The position numbers and the translations under genes are program-made. Under the pieces are notes generated by a model that did not search any database, was not told the DNA's origin, and saw only the letters and a program-made list of their open reading frames with translations. DNA of 8,825 bases from JANTGF01 sp033791445. GTDB lineage: Bacteria > Bacteroidota > Bacteroidia > Bacteroidales > VadinHA17. This document shows, one piece after another, positions 6,964 to 8,825 of the stretch (its first letter is position 1; each line of letters opens with the position of its first letter). The stretch is from the NCBI GenBank assembly GCA_033791445.1, contig JASJGS010000163.1:1-8825 (forward strand), in the 5' to 3' direction.

Positions 6964-7024
6964 TTTAATTGTTTGGCTGTGGCTGAAAGAAAATTATCCT
7001 CTAATTTTCCTCTAAAACAAAGCG

Positions 7025-8825
7025 TTATTTATTTAAAGTAAAGGTTTCTACCTTATCTCTGTTAAAACCAGCTACTATAAGTGGTTTTTTATCATCCAAG
7101 TAAAGCAATGACTCAAGCATTCCCTGTAGCATCAATCCACTTTGTGATGAAGTTTTTAAATCACTAAGAGGCTTACCATCTTTGCTCATTAAAATCAAAC
7201 CCTTGTTTGCATCAAAATAGCCTGTAGAAATATCAAAGGAATAATCATTTCCAGCCAAAATTACATCCGGTAAATTATCCTTATTAAAATCACGTACAAG
7301 CATCTTCTTTATAGGTGACACCTGGGCAACCTCAGGCAATTTCTCCCACTCAAATGAATCTCCCTGGTTCCATAAAATATAGCTGGATGTTGTATTTGTT
7401 GTAAAAGTATACTCAATTCTTTCTAGCAAAACAGAATCTAGCATATCATGGATATCGCCATAGCTAAACGAAGTATAATCCTTGTACTTGCGCTTAAAAT
7501 AGTTGGACTGCCCAGCCAGTTCATCAAGATAATTAATTGGATATTCTGTCATGACACCATTCTGATCTTCCCAGTAACCAGTTGATATTGGATCCAGGGT
7601 ACCATTCAGGTCAAAATCTCCCGCATACAGCTTTAATGGATATTGATCACTTACTGTAAGACGGTGGTTTTCACCAAGATTACCTATTACATAATCATTG
7701 TCACCATCCTGATCAAAATCTCCTGATGCAATGGAAAACCACATTCCATGCATGGATTCAATTTCAGGAATTTCCTGGCTTGTAATCCTTTCCCCATCCA
7801 TATTCTTTAAAATTGTAATTGAATTCCACTCCCGAGCAATAAGGAGATCTTCCCACCCGTCTCCGTTGTAGTCACTCCAGACAGCATCAGTAACCATTCC
7901 TAAATTGAACTTCATCGAACTTTGAGCATTATACTTCCCATTATCGTTGATTAATAACCAGGAGTCATTCGCAATGGGGAACATACCTATGGCTACTCTT
8001 GCACCTATAAACAGGTCCAGGTCACCATCATGATCAAAATCAAATGGCCTAACTACAGAGGCTGGAAAAGCCCCAATGGGGAGCTCAGACCTGGTGAAGG
8101 AACCCTTATTGTTTTCATACAGGTAATGCTTGTAGTTATGCTGTTGCATTTCATAACCTCCAGACAAGGCGATAACATCATTGTCTCCATCCTGATCCAC
8201 ATCTATAATTGCAAAATCTGACTCAGAAAACTCTTTTGTTTCAGTCAATCCCTCAATTTTAGAATTAATAAAACTGTTCCCCTCATGCAGATAAACCATG
8301 GTGGGTAATATATTCGTAGCACCAATTATTATATCTTCGAGACCATCTCCATTCAAATCACCCTTTTGCATACGAGGGCCAATCTGTGAAAACTTATGTG
8401 GAAGAATATTCTGGCCATAGTGAAAGTCTATAAAATCATTCTGTCGATGACTGTAATTTATAACACTGTCAACAGATGAAAAGAGCAAACCAGATTCTTC
8501 CTTGTTTTTGTTATAGGGTATTGAGTTCTTTTCATCCAATTCCACCATTTGATTCACCTCGATATTTTTAACAGTGGAAACATTGCTTGAAGCAGGCCAG
8601 GTGATTCTAATTGAATCAATTAAAGTTTTTTCAGATAAACCAAAATGAATAATGGGATCAACTGAGGAGATATAGCCTCTTGATAAGAAATTTTCCTGAA
8701 ACTGGTATTCTCCGCCACTCCACAATTCTACCTTCGCACCGTAGGCAAAGGTGTTATCTTTCTTTCCATTGAGTTTAATTCTGATATAATTCGTCTTCTC
8801 TTTGTCTTTTTCAACAGTGTTGTTC
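7025..8825 (-). CDS. ASPIC/UnbV and FG-GAP (VCBS) repeat protein, C-terminal part; start outside window
   Basis: The frame is open from the right edge to TAA at 7025-7027, giving 599 visible residues, so the true start lies beyond 8825; the TTG at 8723-8725 is internal. Residues about 12-95 form an ASPIC/UnbV domain: YIRIKLNGKKDN, GAKVELWSGGEYQFQ, HFGLSEKTLIDSIRITWP and NVSTVKNIEVNQ. After it come seven calcium-loop-like FG-GAP motifs (DxNxDGxxD type) at about 156-164, 208-216, 262-270, 318-326, 369-377, 403-411 and 512-520, consistent with a beta-propeller. A roughly 100-residue stretch separates the last two; its LPEVAQVSPIKKMLVRDFN part is typical of long (about 1,100-residue) Bacteroidota proteins with further FG-GAP repeats before the ASPIC domain. 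Those are exported and often found next to SusC/SusD genes. The role is probably binding of a glycan or partner rather than catalysis. It converges with the glycosidase cluster and so is transcribed separately. Confidence 0.85.
   Translation of the reverse strand, partial: NNTVEKDKEKTNYIRIKLNGKKDNTFAYGAKVELWSGGEYQFQENFLSRGYISSVDPIIHFGLSEKTLIDSIRITWPASSNVSTVKNIEVNQMVELDEKNSIPYNKNKEESGLLFSSVDSVINYSHRQNDFIDFHYGQNILPHKFSQIGPRMQKGDLNGDGLEDIIIGATNILPTMVYLHEGNSFINSKIEGLTETKEFSESDFAIIDVDQDGDNDVIALSGGYEMQQHNYKHYLYENNKGSFTRSELPIGAFPASVVRPFDFDHDGDLDLFIGARVAIGMFPIANDSWLLINDNGKYNAQSSMKFNLGMVTDAVWSDYNGDGWEDLLIAREWNSITILKNMDGERITSQEIPEIESMHGMWFSIASGDFDQDGDNDYVIGNLGENHRLTVSDQYPLKLYAGDFDLNGTLDPISTGYWEDQNGVMTEYPINYLDELAGQSNYFKRKYKDYTSFSYGDIHDMLDSVLLERIEYTFTTNTTSSYILWNQGDSFEWEKLPEVAQVSPIKKMLVRDFNKDNLPDVILAGNDYSFDISTGYFDANKGLILMSKDGKPLSDLKTSSQSGLMLQGMLESLLYLDDKKPLIVAGFNRDKVETFTLNK

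Noticed and set aside
6997..7015. Tandem TCCTCTAA copies (6997-7004 and 7008-7015) in the convergent gap
   Set aside because: Only two short copies exist, with no link to a known element.
8723..8725. TTG as the start codon of the minus-strand FG-GAP gene
   Set aside because: The frame stays open to the window edge and the 33 residues upstream complete the ASPIC/UnbV domain, so the real start is outside the window.

Overview
The window looks like chromosomal DNA from a free-living, glycan-degrading member of the Bacteroidota. The grounds are: AT-rich sequence, no recognisable Shine-Dalgarno sites before the starts, a laminarinase with a C-terminal type IX secretion (T9SS-like) sorting domain, lipoprotein signals on sugar-active enzymes, and a large ASPIC/UnbV plus FG-GAP (VCBS) protein of a kind common near Bacteroidota polysaccharide loci. 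The genus cannot be fixed from the sequence.

Layout. Bases 1-129 hold the last 42 codons of a DAHP synthase (shikimate pathway). After a 103-base gap, 233-1387 encodes an exported type 1 periplasmic binding protein (LivK-like) with no ABC permease or ATPase in view. A 255-base gap with a possible promoter and a palindrome precedes a tight same-strand cluster at 1643-6889, with gaps of only 12, 13 and 17 bases. Its four genes are: a lipoprotein resembling PHP/amidohydrolase metal hydrolases; an exported beta-sandwich (concanavalin-like) protein of unknown function; a GH16 endo-beta-1,3-glucanase (laminarinase) with a T9SS-type tail; and a GH2 beta-mannosidase lipoprotein. Across a 135-base convergent gap with a hairpin that could end transcription both ways, the minus strand carries the C-terminal 599 codons of an ASPIC/UnbV and FG-GAP protein whose start lies beyond the right edge.

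How the genes may work together (inference). The GH16 enzyme would be exported to the surface or medium and cut beta-1,3-glucan. The beta-mannosidase, tethered to a membrane, would remove terminal beta-mannosyl residues from oligosaccharides. The first two genes of the cluster have signal sequences and sit in front of the two glycosidases, so they probably act on the same glycan in the envelope, but their chemistry is not known. No SusC/SusD pair, sulfatase or regulator is visible, so this is either the edge of a larger polysaccharide locus or a small SusCD-less one. No RNA genes, insertion sequences or CRISPR arrays were seen.

I do not see a wholly new system. The most under-described part is the pair of genes at 1643-3208.
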